Source: Eumeta japonica
Lineage: Eukaryota > Arthropoda > Insecta > Lepidoptera > Psychidae
Direction: 5' to 3'
NCBI GenBank assembly: GCA_005406025.1
Contig: BGZK01000883.1
Location: 1-64,000 of the forward strand
DNA: 64,000 nt
In this document: positions 22,934 to 35,700 of the stretch, piece by piece
Layout of the letters: the number at the start of each line of letters is the position of its first letter
Position numbering within the stretch: position 1 is the first letter of the stretch
The notes under the pieces: generated by a model
What the model saw: the letters and a program-made list of their open reading frames with translations, nothing else
What the model was told of the DNA's origin: nothing
Databases searched by the model: none
Translations under genes and position numbers: made by a program

Positions 22934-25900
22934 AGTTTCAAATTTGGAAATACATCATTTTATTATCATCAATCAAATGCAGATGATAATTATTCTTCCA
23001 TCAAATGGATACACATACATTAATTGTATAAATAGTAACATTTGCAAATGTTAGAAAAAAACAAATGTACCAAATATTTTTTTATTTTTATCACATTTGA
23101 TAAGTGTTAATAAATTGTTTAAAATTATAATCTTTTGGTTTTTTTTTTACGTTACTGTTTATTTGAACATAAGAATAAATATCACAGGAGGGCTTGTGTA
23201 CCTGCCTGTTTGTTTGTTGTGGAACTGTATTTCTATTAAATAAGGGCCATAAATACAGAAGTGAAGGGGTGTCATTGCCCTATTTAGAGACTTGATGAGT
23301 TATCATGGACTGATCTATAGGAATGTATGATTTTGATTCTGATGTTTCAGTTTAAAAAATGGAGGAGTTCTTTGAGTTTATTTATATTTAATTATTGAAA
23401 ATGTCTCTAGCATCTAATTCTTAGGAAAATCCCTTGAAAATTGTTTTAAGGGACTTGGAAAACAATACTAAACGAAGGAAATATGAAAGAAAATCAATAT
23501 TAAATTGAGAAAAATAGAAATGAAATAAAAGAAAATCTTGTGAAACCCTGAGACTTCCATTACTTCCTTTGCTAATCTGCCCGATCTAAATTCCAGTTAC
23601 CCTTTACATCACCAAACTCCCTCCTTACGTAAAATGAGTAATATTTACGTCTGAACAACGAATAAGCGTAAGCGCTACTGTTCTGTCACTTTACATTACA
23701 TTAGGTAATTCCAGCTTAGAATATTTCAGTGCCTGTGTCCCGCTTGTATCATCTCGTCACGTATAAAAAGAACTGCTTGTCATAGTAAATGTAGAACAGA
23801 AATTTAGGTATTTCAGGCTTCTTCTTACACGTCTACTATCAGATTAGTTCTCAAAGTAATCGATACTTTATCAGACTAGCGGGCTTAGCATGACATTTTA
23901 GAGAAGTATATCTCGATAGTACCATCCTTGTCTCGCCAACGTAACGAATGAAAGGGACGGATAAGTGTAGTCGACTACATAACGTACGAATTCATTTAGG
24001 GGCTTCGTGTGCGCATGTTCAATATGGTCCCTGCAAATATACAAAATCTGCCCTTAAACAAATTTATAATCATGATTTAGCAAATGTTTTTTATAAGAGG
24101 ATATTATATCTTAGGATTTTTGAGTATTTAGAGAAAAAATATTCATGGACATAAAAAGCTCGATTTCTTGCGGGTTTATTTCTTTATAATGCAAATTTAT
24201 ATGTGTTTAATTATATAATATAATATATTTATATTTAAAAAGAGCTAGCTTTAAGTTTTTTGTTAGTTTTTCTTGAGGAAAAAACTGCCTTTCGAATGAG
24301 TGGTAAAGTGGCAAAGTAGTAAATATTTGAAGTATTGTGACGTATTTCAAGTGTTATTAATAATCTATAAAATAAAGACATTTTGCCGGCCAGGATCTAT
24401 ATAATCTATTATTATCCAAAGTATACATACCCGTTAGATTTCATTTCGACCGGAAATTTTAAAGTAGTCAAAAAATTAATCACGAGTATGGCAGGCGTAG
24501 CATGAGATGCCAGAGTAGAGTCCCATTGTATAGAAATGCCTCTTCCATTTATTAAGTTGGCGCGAGGACACTATTATAGAAAGGCTCTTGTCTATGACGT
24601 CATACTAGGCCCGCTGGAATGAAATAAAAACATACGTGCATACAAATAATAGATACAAACTAAAATTAAAATTAGAAATAAATATAAATAAGAACACACA
24701 TAAAAAATTTGGTTGCCTGTAAAGTCGGTATACGGGCGAAAGTTTTACGTGACAACGACTTTGAATGGTAAAATCATTTTAATGTGAATATTCATTCGTA
24801 TAGTAGGAAGAAGGATGAAATAATAGTAACAATTTAAAACATTTATTTATACAAAGAATTATATTTAAAACATTAATTTATACAAAGAATCTCGCACTGA
24901 ATTTCATATTAACAAAATTTTATTTTTACCTTTACACATACATACGTATTTATATACAAATATACATACAATAACTTGCAATACATTTGCAAGCTATGCA
25001 CTAATTCTCTAGTGCTGCGCGCGGCAGACCGATCATAGTTGAGTGGGAGAGAGACGCAAGGCATTCGGCGGGCCCCTCTCTCGTTCGGTGACTCATCGTT
25101 ACGTTACCGAGCGTTACACTTTTTCATAAGTGACTCCCAGCCGCAACCTAATTTAAGACGTTGTCACGTCAAAAAATAAACACACCCGCACACGACAATT
25201 TTTCAGTGCGACGTCCATTACAACCCCTGAGGTTCGAGGCTGCTGCGTTTTGCACAGGTTTTTCGTAACAGCTAACTTCAATCATAGTAGCGTGTTCTGG
25301 CCTCCCACTTATAGAGGTCCTCGAGCTGTTACGAACTATGTTTATGTAGGACTAAGAGCAGTCGCTTGTTTTGTAGCTGACTAGCCCTCGGCCGCTGCTT
25401 CACCCGCTCGCGTACAGAATGCGTTGCTTCGGATTTTACATTGAACGATGTCAATTTTAATTTTCTTTCCGCCCTGGATCCTGTTCTGGACCTCGGTTCT
25501 GCTTCCTCCTTCAACTTCAATTCCGATTCGAACCTTACTTCCGCTTTTGCTTCCGATGCCGGTCCTGCTCTTGATTAACAAATGCAGTTTTCTTTGTCAG
25601 GACCTTTTTCGGCTCTGAGCTCAACAACTCACCAGAACTGCATATCCATCGAATGAAAGATGCATAAACTAATATACAACAAACAAATAAATGCGTAATC
25701 CCTTTTCATATATCGTAATATGTGATAGTATGGTGATATTAAAATTTATCGAAAATTAAAATTCTATTTGTCTCTGGATTGCCCTAAAACTTAAGTAAAT
25801 AAGAAGAAATCTGTTAATATAGAAAAGTTTCATTCTAATCTGTTTAACTGAAGGTTAATAATACAGCAGGCAGTTTACTCTTGATTTTTAGTATAGTATA

Positions 25901-26216
25901 CCTAAGTTGATTTATTTCAATAGGATCGACAAAAGATAACTTATAACCTTCGCGTACATTAAACTATTAGATTAAATTTTGTTTATTAAGTTTATTTTTG
26001 TATACGGTCATATGCCACCGTTGTCGAGGCTAAGTTAATTACCATATTGCCTCTCGCGACAATAGTCATTATCTTTGTATTTTGTGCTTCGAAAAAAAAA
26101 GTACAAAGTGCGATGTACGTTTTGCTACTGCTCGAAATAGACACGAATACATTTTCCTTTGAATATATCATTAAGGACTTGTTGCTGCTAGAAAATTCAC
26201 AACCCACGCTAACATA
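22934..26216. other. Intergenic between copies B and C, repeats only
   Basis: No supportable gene. It contains an R5 repeat (24712-25180), a pyrimidine-rich short-unit tract (25440-25580) and AT-rich sequence. Possible AATAAA signals for copy B lie near 23109 and 23173. Confidence 0.5.
24712..25180 (+). repeat. Dispersed repeat family R5, second copy
   Basis: Begins ttggttgcctgtaaagtcgg and ends near gttgtcacgtcaaaaaat. It has the same framework as 5095-5490 with a different, partly GC-rich middle. Confidence 0.5.
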
Positions 26217-26477
26217 ACGTGATCGCGAGAACGGATTTTGATGAACGCGAAAACCAACCAACACGCGCCCACAGCGACAAGCGTACAATATTGGCGTGGA
26301 ACCGATATTGGTCCAATGTCCATATCTTATTTGGAGATGACATGTCACGTGCTGTGGATCTAGCACCATTGCTTTGTGGTTTATTATGGTATCTCTTTGG
26401 ATTCGAGGAGTTCCTCTATGAGGAAGACCTGGATGCAGGATGAGTGCGCGCCGGCTTATTTGATTCAGTGATGTCTG
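26217..26477 (+). pseudogene. Copy C exon 1 relic
   Basis: 261 nt against 270 in D, so the length difference is in frame. Best-preserved stretch: tcacgtgctgtggatct, differing from D mostly by substitutions. It has three in-frame stops and no start codon. Confidence 0.75.
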
Positions 26478-27414
26478 GTGACTGTTTTGTGGTTGAAGAT
26501 TCATTACGCGACGACTGATTTATATAATTGTTAGGTCGTATAAAAGTATTTCAGTGGCGTGTACGTCACCAATAAATCGTATAGAGGTAATATATTTTTT
26601 CCTTTCAGTACTACGACAGCTCAAACCGTGTTTAAGTAAATGCTTAACACGATCATAAGATGGTTTAAATATGATAAATACATTTTTAAATATTTTTCAC
26701 TCGTCTTTTTTAAAAATGAGATTGTTGTTTACAAAAATAATGACCATTTTTAATTATTACTTTTAAGAATTGGTAATTGTTTTTGTTGCTTAAAAATTAT
26801 TAGTCGAAAACTTAAGTAATAATTTCTGAATTAATTATAAGTAATCAGAAGTTGTTTTTGAGTTTTCTCAAACAACAAAAACAACCACTAATATTTTGTT
26901 TTAAATCTTTTTTATGTATACAAAACATAACAACCTACTTCGACTTTTTAGGGGTCCCTACTTACTTTATGTTTCGTATCTCATAAGTAAAAAGGTATCC
27001 TTACATTATTGTTCGTCTGTCCGTTTATCGAGATCCTTTTTCACAAAAAGAAATCATATAGAAATCAATATTAAATATTAGTCTATGGTCTACTGGACGA
27101 AGAAATTCAAGCTTCTAAATCAACGCAATCAAGAGATATGGCCATTTCGTCCCATATTTATATATTCAGAAGCTCACTCATCGAAATCTGTAAGGTAATT
27201 GGATGGGTCTAGAACCTTTGGATCTAGAACCATGAAATTTGACGTAATTCAAAATTCATAGTACAAGGAAAGAGAAATACAAAAATACATTATTTTTGCG
27301 ATTACAAATTAACAGCTGCAGTCGGAGTATGGATCATGACGCAGACCATTTGGCAGAATATTTTATACCTTCGAAGTATATTTTTTTTTTTGTAAAAGTG
27401 GGAAGACAAATGAG

Positions 27415-27660
27415 CAAGCTAGCTATCAAAGAGTAGATGGTCATTGCCGCCCATGGACACTCGCAACCTCAGAGGAACCGCTAGCGCATCGCCGGCCTCT
27501 AGGCAGGAAATAGGGTGTCTAATGGAGGGGGATCGGGTGGATGGAAAGGTTAAGAGAGGAAGTGGGGCAATGGAACTTTCACTCACTGAACGAAAATCAA
27601 CAGCGGATGCTGCTAAATCCCGTCCGTACACTGTAAGAGTGTGGTACTTAACAGATCGAT
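27415..27660 (+). repeat. Dispersed repeat with Cys-free open frame
   Basis: Contains tggtcattgccgcccatgga, catcgccggcctctaggcag and a gtggggcaatggaactttca stretch. It resembles the repeat starting at 52880 along its length, and the first part resembles 32815-32960. The long + strand frame here follows from composition. Confidence 0.5.
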
Positions 27661-28116
27661 CGGACGCATTTTTGTGCTGCAGCTACGTCGGCTACGGTGC
27701 GACTCGTCGAAAAAAATGGAAGGTTTCCAAAAAGTTGGAAAATTTTTTGGAGAAAAATAAACTATTAAATATGTCAGTATTTGCAGGGCCGATGTCTTGT
27801 TATTGTCGCTGCCAAAAAACGGGGAAAATCATCGACACTCTTGTTGGATGAAATGTCTGCGTAGCTATAGGATTAAATTTGTATTGAGCCCGCAGATTGC
27901 CAGTCTAACTACCCTTGTCCGATCAAAAGGTCGAGTAAGGGTAATTTACATTAAATCCTTAATTAATTAGACGGGTTTTGAAGCATAGTTTCTAAATCTA
28001 GCGGACGTGGATTCTACTTGTTATGGATTGTCGAAGCCTTGAAATGCTACTTTTAAAAGGAGGTTTGAAGGCTGGCTTATCGCACTCCTTTTTTTAATTT
28101 TCATGTCTGGTTTTAT

Positions 28117-28173
28117 GGTCTTCAGACAGGATACCTTACGCTGGCGCTGGCTGGAGCCGCGGACGAAAGCTAG
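28117..28173 (+). pseudogene. Copy C exon 2 relic
   Basis: gtcttcagacaggatacctt followed by acgctggcgctggct matches the start of D exon 2. Homology stops near 28170 at an in-frame TAG, and the acceptor AG has become TG. Confidence 0.7.
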
Positions 28174-28709
28174 TTAAGTTATAAACATAAGCAGACTCAT
28201 CGATTTATTGGCTTTCGACTCTAGTGACACATATGGTAACATAGATTCGACCTACACATACATACAGTTTAATATAGTCTAGTAACATAAATAAAAAAAT
28301 CATTAAGTAAGGATGTATTTAAAAAAAACTGGTCAAGAGCATGTCGTACCTTGCTCATTATAGGGTTCAGAGACCATTATTACAAAAAAAATGCAAGACA
28401 GATGAAAAAAGTACGTTGTTAAACTTTTTCCATGTTTTCCGCACAGAATAATTATAAGCACTTTAGTTGCCTATAACTAGAAAAACAAGTAGGTATGTTG
28501 GCTATAAAACTAGTTTCAACTAAAGTGCATCAGCAAAAGTGTGTATTCATGGCACTTCCGTCCTTTTGTTGAGAAGCGCAGTTTTTTGATAATAACTCAA
28601 AAACAGTATATCCGACCAAGTCTGAAATAGTTTTCCTTGAAAGTGTTTAATAAGCGTTACCTTCATTATTTTTTTCATAACCGTTGGACATACGTTTTAG
28701 GAAAAAAAG

Positions 28710-29687
28710 TGTGTGTGTATTAGTGTACACACGTAAGAAGTGAAACTTCTTTATGACATCATTTTTCGATAAATGATTTACTATTTACAACTTCACAGAA
28801 ATTGGTTGAATAAAGCTAAATTAGATAAAGTTTATGCAAGGCTTTTATTATCATAGACATGGATACAAAAATTATATAATTATTTCACCTTTTGCTACAA
28901 AGATTATAGCATTTCATTAATTCTAATAGAATTATTACTATTATTGTTATCGTTATTATATATTTTTGTAATTAATGGCTTAACTCACTGATATTTACAA
29001 TCAAAAACTAAGGTTAACCTGAAATAACCTTAAAAAAAATAAATACCGTAATCACACCCACGTGTTGAATGTATTAGAAAAAAGGTTTAATTACTTACTT
29101 CTGCTAGAAATCCACTGGAATTAGAATAAATATCTTTTATTCTCTTTGCCAATAACTTTATAAATTTTTTTCGCTAATCACTTAATTGAAATATTATTTT
29201 TCACGTCACTACTGAGTTTCAGAAATAGAAATGTTCAGTTTCATGTAGGAGACTTGGTAATGGTATATGTACCTAGAAGGGTGATAGGTAAAACTTTTCA
29301 ATTAATGCGATGTTATAAAGGGCCATATAGAATTGTAGGAAAATTATTGAACGCTACATATAAAATCGAGTCACTCAATGACAGAATGTGAGATATAGTT
29401 CATGTATGTCGGTTGAAAAGGTTTCAACTTAGATAATAGGAAAATGTAATATATACAAACTGTAAATAGACCTAGGGTGTTGACAGAAAGTATATGTGAC
29501 AGGTGACTTTAGTAACAATTATGTTTATGCCACGATGACATTAATAACATTGAATAAGTATGGCGCGTAACGAAAAAATGTTACCCAGAAATAAAGATGG
29601 CGCGTAACAGATAAAGATGGCGCGTAACAGAAAAACGTTACATTGCTATAAAATTTCTCCCATACGCCGATAAAGAAGTTTCACTTC
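28710..29687 (+). mobile_element. Insertion carrying an integrase C-terminal relic
   Basis: Sequence absent from the R3 copy at 4160-4890. Near its ends it has a perfect 18-bp inverted repeat, GAAGTGAAACTTCTTTAT at 28737-28754 and its complement at 29670-29687. Inside is a retroelement integrase C-terminal relic (29239-29434) and a 20-bp perfect tandem duplication (29591-29610 and 29611-29630). It could be a deleted LTR element or an integrase-related DNA transposon; the true ends and target duplication are not resolved. Confidence 0.5.
29239..29434 (+). pseudogene. Ty3/gypsy-type integrase C-terminal fragment
   Basis: The frame begins FHVGDLVMVYVPRR and continues with YKGPYRIVGKL, the GPY/F module found at the C-terminus of gypsy-class integrases. 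It ends with a stop near 29389, followed in the same frame by DIVHVCRLKRF, the usual tail. It is short, stop-interrupted and isolated: no protease, reverse transcriptase or integrase core was found around it. Confidence 0.7.
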
Positions 29688-30063
29688 AATAGAGGGCGGG
29701 GGGAATCATATCTGTAACTTCCGGAGCAATTATTTCCGAAATTATTCACGTAATCAGAAAATTACTTAAAAACCTTAGTTTTTTTTAAATAACTGTCTAA
29801 ATATGTGCCATTCGCTAATGTTTGCTGAAACCAATTTTTTTCAGATTCTGTTTCATGTATGGAGTGCCCCCCCTAGAAATATTTATTTTTGTTATTTAAC
29901 CACGAAATATATATACTTATACGAGACACCTACACTATAAATTTCATCAATAGACGTCCTATAGTTTTTGAACAAAATGCCCGTACGGAAAAAACATGCG
30001 GACGGACGGACATGGCGAAACTATAAGGGTTTCGTTTTTACCATTTTGGATCGGAACCCTTAA

Positions 30064-32500
30064 AATGTACATGATGAATATGATTTGCTTATGAAATCGA
30101 AGGTAGCAGGTTTCAAGTCAAACAATAGTAAATTTACGCACTCCACTTCCCAGTCGACTTCTGTCCGTGGCGCAGCTTGTTGTAGGGTTCTCTCATATCA
30201 TATAAAAATCCATGATATATATGGAGGAAATGTGAGGCATTTGATATGAATGCCTCACGTTTCCTGAATATTAACAAATCTACAACACGGATTGCACAAT
30301 TCTATGTATCCAAATTGTTGTGAAATTATCAAGCAGGTTGCTTGATAATTTTGTGTATTTCTCGACTCTTGTTCTAGGGTGGCGTCCATCACATTATTAT
30401 TGTAAATTTATTACTTATTCCCTATCAAACTGATAGATATTTCGTCCCTAAAGTGAAGCTCAGTAAAATGTCACAATTAAAAAAACCCTACACCATGAAC
30501 TTTACAATTCGCAATCAAATACTTTGCATTAGGTATATTGGTTTATTAATATGCTTCTGAATAATATTTAAAAGCAAGATGTTCCACCGCCACTTCTCAC
30601 TCTATGTATTTTTAAATGCGCACAACCTCTCCTTTGTTGTGTCAGGTTTTTCATTACTTCACTGCGCTCCCACAAACTCTATATCAGATTAAGGGACTTG
30701 AACATCGACCCCTCTAGGCCGGTCCGGTGCGGGTCGGAAGCTGCAAACGACCGTTGTCACCAATGCGGTGACTGCCTGTAATACCAACGGCTTAAGGTGT
30801 TCTCCGAGGTACGGAGCGAATTAAGTATGACTTAAACACTCATTAGGCGATTCACCAGTGGTCACGATCGAATATCTATAATTTAAATTTAATCCATAGC
30901 GTAGTTTACTGATATTTGAAATATTATATTTGGTGGTCTAGACACGATGACCAAAAGTGGCATCGAAATTTAAATCGATTAAAAAACGACGTCATAAGGT
31001 GCTAGTGCCTTCTCTGTCTGATCAGCGATTTAAAGCACTCGTTATTCATGCATTTTTATAGTATTAAAAAGATGTTTTCACTACACATTTACTCGAGTAA
31101 AAAAAACTATAAATACACTAATATAAAGAAATAGTAAACTACCCCATTTTTAGTGAAATCACTTTTTAAATGCTATGTAATTGCATGATCGTATTATTAT
31201 TATATATATTATATAAAGAAATATATTTGTGAGATAAGCCTAGATTCCCACGACATATGATCCTCGGTTACCCATGGACCACGGTGAGCTGCCACCTTTT
31301 GCACGGGTTCGGGATCGCAACTCAAGAAAATTTCTTCATCAGTTCTAGAATTATGCGAACGGGCCGGTCGCATAGTTCTAGAACCGACGAACATTCTACT
31401 CAACCTGCTGATTCTATGAACTATGTATTTCAAGCCTGGCTCTTCTACGAATTTTCAGATATTAAATTAGAGGCAAATCTCGATCATGAGGTTTTTGTTT
31501 CAATGTTGAGTGACCCTAATTCGTTTGTGGCAGTTTTTGATCAGTACTTAAAGTATTATGAATAACAGCTTAGATATGGAAATACGGAATATGTTAACAA
31601 GAATGGTTTCCTTAAAATATTACAGCTTCATAGCGATGTCATCTTTTGTCATAATTGTGATATTAGGAGCTAGTGTTCACATTCGTGCTGACTCGGTCAA
31701 AAGCGAGGTCGTTCTATGACCTTGATCCCGCTTTTGACCTCGCTTTTGACCTTGATCACGTTCTGGATTTTTGTCTCGTCTCGTCTTCTATTCCACTTTT
31801 TAATCCTATTTTCCATTGTAATCCCGGTCTCGCTTTTGCTTCCGCATATGTTAAAATATGCCGTATTTAGGTGGTTTCAAAATTACTAAAAAAAAAATCA
31901 AATGTTTTGCTAAACCGTACCGCCACGTTTTGGAAGAAAGACAGTTTGTATAAGAAAGTTACATCCGCTTCTATTTACCCGTAAATTAAATAAGAGAAGC
32001 CAGCTCACTGTATATCTTTAGTGTACAGGTCTAAGGTGATTTTCGATAAGTGTTTTTTTTGTTCAAAATGCACTTTTGGCATTTCAAAGTGTTACATAGA
32101 TCATGTATATGATTTATGTAATATGTTTTATGAAATCGATACAAGTAAGTTCGAATAAAAACACACGCTTTCAGTATTACAAGAGTATTACAATGTACCT
32201 GTACATTTACCGTCTTCGCCCATTGCATATATATTCAAGGTAATGGTTCTTGAAGGGTAAAGTCGGGTCGCGCGTCGGAGTTGACACGCACCATAGTTTT
32301 TTACCACCGCACGCTGTTGTCGGGCAAAACATAATTATCATATTGTTTTTTTTTTACGAGTACTTACCGTCTTTGAATTATACCACGAAATAACAAAATA
32401 CGAGGCGCTTTACGTCAACATCAGAACTGAGCACCGATATTTTTCTCTGAATCGATCATTCACAAGTTGTTTTTGCTTGAAAACTCACGACTACTTCAAG
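30064..32500. other. Intergenic upstream of copy D, repeats only
   Basis: No supportable gene. It holds a block like that at 20880-21115 (30700-30880), an imperfect palindrome (31335-31391) and a pyrimidine-rich short-unit tract (31690-31850). Confidence 0.5.
31335..31391. repeat. Imperfect 24-bp inverted repeat
   Basis: The arms at 31335-31358 and 31368-31391 pair over 24 positions with three mismatches, all transitions, around a 9-base GC-rich spacer. The core is GTTCTAGAA. The open frames seen on both strands here are consequences of the palindrome. Confidence 0.55.
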
Positions 32501-32770
32501 ATGAAATCGTACGAAGAGATTTTAATGAATTTGAAGAATAACGATTTATCAAATAGACCAAATCGCTCGCCGGTAGTAAAATATTTATGTGGAAATGATA
32601 TCGGCACATTGTCTATGTTACATTGGAAGATAATAAATCACGTGCTGTGGATCTCGCATCACTGCTTTGTGGCGTACCACGGTATCTCTTTAGGCCTGAA
32701 GAATTCCCCTGTGAAAAGGACCAGGATGCTGGAGGAGTATGCGCCGGCGTATCTGACTCTGATCTGTTTC
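32501..32770 (+). CDS. Copy D exon 1
   Basis: ATG at 32501 follows a stretch without nearby alternative ATGs; 90 codons, donor gtgagt. The N-terminus MKSYEEILMNLKNN is charged. It ends YLTLICF in phase 0. Confidence 0.8.
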
Positions 32771-35700
32771 GTGAGTGTTTTTCGAAGTATTTTGAGGACT
32801 GAACGAGTTTGCGAGCCACAAGTAGGTCATCACCGCCGCCCATGGACACTCGCAGCCATAGAGGAAGTGCGTAGCCGGTTTTATATGAAGGAATAGGATA
32901 TCTCACGGAGGGGAATGAACCACCAGAACTCTAATGAACTTTCCGCGTCAATTTAACTGAGTATATACGAATAAAAAACTGATTAATTTATTACGTACAG
33001 TGAAAAAGTTTACTGACTAAATCTGACTAAAAATGACGAAGTTACAGCGATTTTAATAGAAAGGTCTCTAAAAATTCATAACAAATAGCGCGCCATTCGC
33101 GCTACGTCATTATTCACTTCTACTCCTCGCAGTCAGCCGTAGGTCGCTGTTTTCGGGAACTCGCGTTATAAATACTGTATTGTTCCAAAATGCATAAATC
33201 CTACCAATACAACGCCCGACAAACGATGGTTTGTAGTTCCGAAGACACCAAAGTTAAGGAGAAATGGGTGTAATGCAGTGAAGCGAGACGATAAAATTGC
33301 TCTTTCAAATAAAAGTGTTTTACACTGTTGCGGGGACCTCTTTGCTGTAAGTATTTTCACCTACTTGTACAAAATCTACTACCTACAGTACAAATTTTCA
33401 AAAAGAAGTGATTATGAGTAAATTGAGTAGATAGGTACATAACTACCTACCTACTGACGACCGCTGTCTTGTTCAAAGTCATTCGTGCTTCGTTTGTTGT
33501 CTTTGATGTGAAGTAGGTCTACTTTAGCCTACTAGCTAATGCACTAAGTCGGTATCTAATACATGATACGGCTGTTGAAAATATATATTTACTTGTACAG
33601 AGCTGCACTCAGGGATACTTCATTTATCGTACTTTGTATGAGTTTCATTACTCTATTTAAATTTGTAACTAAGTATTAATTTTAAATCAGGCTAACAGAA
33701 CCGTATACAAAATATAGGCTTAAGAGAAAACTGATACAAGTTAAAAATTTTGTCAACCTATCAAATAGAAAATGCATTAAATATCGTTATGGGTACTGGA
33801 ATGGAGTGCATTTAAATGAATCAGCTTCTAAGTACGTACCTGGACGAAAATCAGAAAACTATTACTTAAAATGAAAATGACAAGTTGTGTTCGGGGTTTG
33901 TATTAAATTATAGGAAAAAATCATACAAATTTTATCTAGTAAGTAGGTACCTACGAACATGCTCAATACCTACAACATGAAATAGGTACTTATCTGACGA
34001 ATAATGTTCTAAAATGATTGCTACACAGTATTTAATTATATTCTTACCTGTTCATTTTGTCTAAATTTTGTACTGGAACAATTAGCATTATTCCTATGAA
34101 ATTCGTCCACCGCAAAAGCATCAACCTTATGAAGATTCTCAGGTAGAGCTTTAACAGAGCCGGATTCCATGTTATTCTAAAAATAAACCTTACAAAACAC
34201 GTTTCATTTCAAAATAGGTCGTTTACATGTGACATAATATGACAGTTTCACAGTTTTTGTACCTAAAATAGCATAAAACAACCGTAAACAGTGAATTTAT
34301 TCAACAGAGAGGAGACATTGGCCGCGGTAAGAATGAGTGCTCAACGCGACTGACGCGAGATAGTGGACGAAGACGTCGCCGCTTGTGGTGGCTGAGGATC
34401 CCCGTCTTAAATTAGGCTTTTATGAAAACTTGTCATAACCTCATCACTTCTGGATCCACTTGTCTCATTTAAAAACTATGTTCATCAATAAAGCATAACA
34501 CACGTAACTAAATAGGTGGAAGTCCAAAATTTTGTTGTGGGCGGAAAGCTCATCCAGTAACAGCGAAGGTGTTACTTACCGTCTGTATTCAGTTAAAGTG
34601 TGGTAATTTACCAACCTGTCGGCCCATTTTCAGCATGACTTTCAGCAGACCTTAGCTCTACCTCCTTTAACTGTGAGTGTTTTCAGCTTAACATGGCAAA
34701 TTCATCACGCGATGACAAGCTTATACGGCTGTTGAGTTTCGTAAAATAATTGTAGCGATGTGTCTTATCACCGGTCTCTAGTGTAGAAGTAATATTTTGT
34801 TCGCTTTCTGTTTAGTTAGAGTTTACGCCTAGACGAGTGAGCGCTTAAATTGGTAATACTTTATAAGGTGATATTAATATTATAATTACCTGCTTATGTT
34901 GATCAATTGTCACTATTCAGTTTTAAATTTAAAGTAGACCGATGGTGACTGTTCAAATAAATAATGAGGATGTTTAACGATATTGCAGGTCCAAAAACGA
35001 AATTAGTATTCCATGTACATAAGTAGAAATTTCTGAAGAAATCACTTATTGTTTTTGAAAACCGATCAGTATTGATTTTTGAAAAATGTCCTTGATATTA
35101 GTTTTTGAAATAAATTTTCTACTTCGATTTCTTTTCATTCAAATTAATGGGTCTCGGTGGACTGCTCCTACATTTTACACACGTGGACTGTAAATCGCGC
35201 AGTGTAGATTTTATGGATTGTAGAAGGCTCGAAAGACTACTTCTAAGATGAGGCTGACGTTTGCCTATTGATGTCTTTTATCTTTAATTAATTTTCGTGT
35301 CTGGTCTTAGAGTCTTCAAACGGGATACCTGGCGCTGGCGCTGGCTTGCGACGCAGCGCAGTGGAAAGGCTCCGTGGATGCGGTTTTGTTTGGAAAATTG
35401 AAGTACTGGCGAGACGTCATTTTTAACGGTTTGATTGTTCCGAACAGTATGGTAAGTTAATATATTATGGTGTTTACTATTTTTCATTTATAAGCCAACA
35501 CTGATTAAATCCTATATTCAATCACGCCTGTCGTCTGTCTGTATACTCTTTGTTGTTGTATTTGGATTGAAATACAAAATATCAGTTTTGGGTTCATTAG
35601 CTAGTTTGGCCAGATTTATTTATACCACAATATTGTTGTATTTTTGTTTTAGTAATATGCTTTATTATTGCTATAATTTCACGCCTACTTCTCAAAAGGT

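Larger units (their letters stand above)
26217..28173 (+). pseudogene. AIG1/ADTRP family pseudogene, copy C (relic of exons 1-2)
   Basis: A decayed relative of copy D. The exon 1 relic (26217-26477) aligns codon by codon with D exon 1. The start is ACG instead of ATG, and stops stand at 26220 (TGA), 26361 (TAG, where D has TCG) and 26469 (TGA); the donor is gtgact. Reading through, HVLWI-stop-HHCFVVYYGISL compares with HVLWISHHCFVAYHGISL in D. The exon 2 relic (28117-28170) reads LQTGYLTLALAGA before a stop and has lost the AG acceptor. The flank upstream of it also resembles D intron 1. No trace of exons 3 or 4 was found before copy D. Confidence 0.75.
28322..30063 (+). repeat. Repeat family R3 copy, split by a later insertion
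   Basis: The left half (28322 to about 28710) and the right half (about 29688-30063) together follow the R3 copy at 4160-4890 in opposite orientation: ggtcaagagcatgtcgtacc at the start and acatgcggacggacggacat near the end. The interruption of about 980 bases is described separately. Confidence 0.65.

Noticed and set aside
26219..26443. Open frame with ATG over relic C
   Set aside because: It is in the wrong frame; the frame homologous to copy D has lost its start and contains three stops.
31257..31565. + strand 102-codon open frame
   Set aside because: Its centre is the imperfect palindrome at 31335-31391, which opens frames on both strands; no family resemblance seen.
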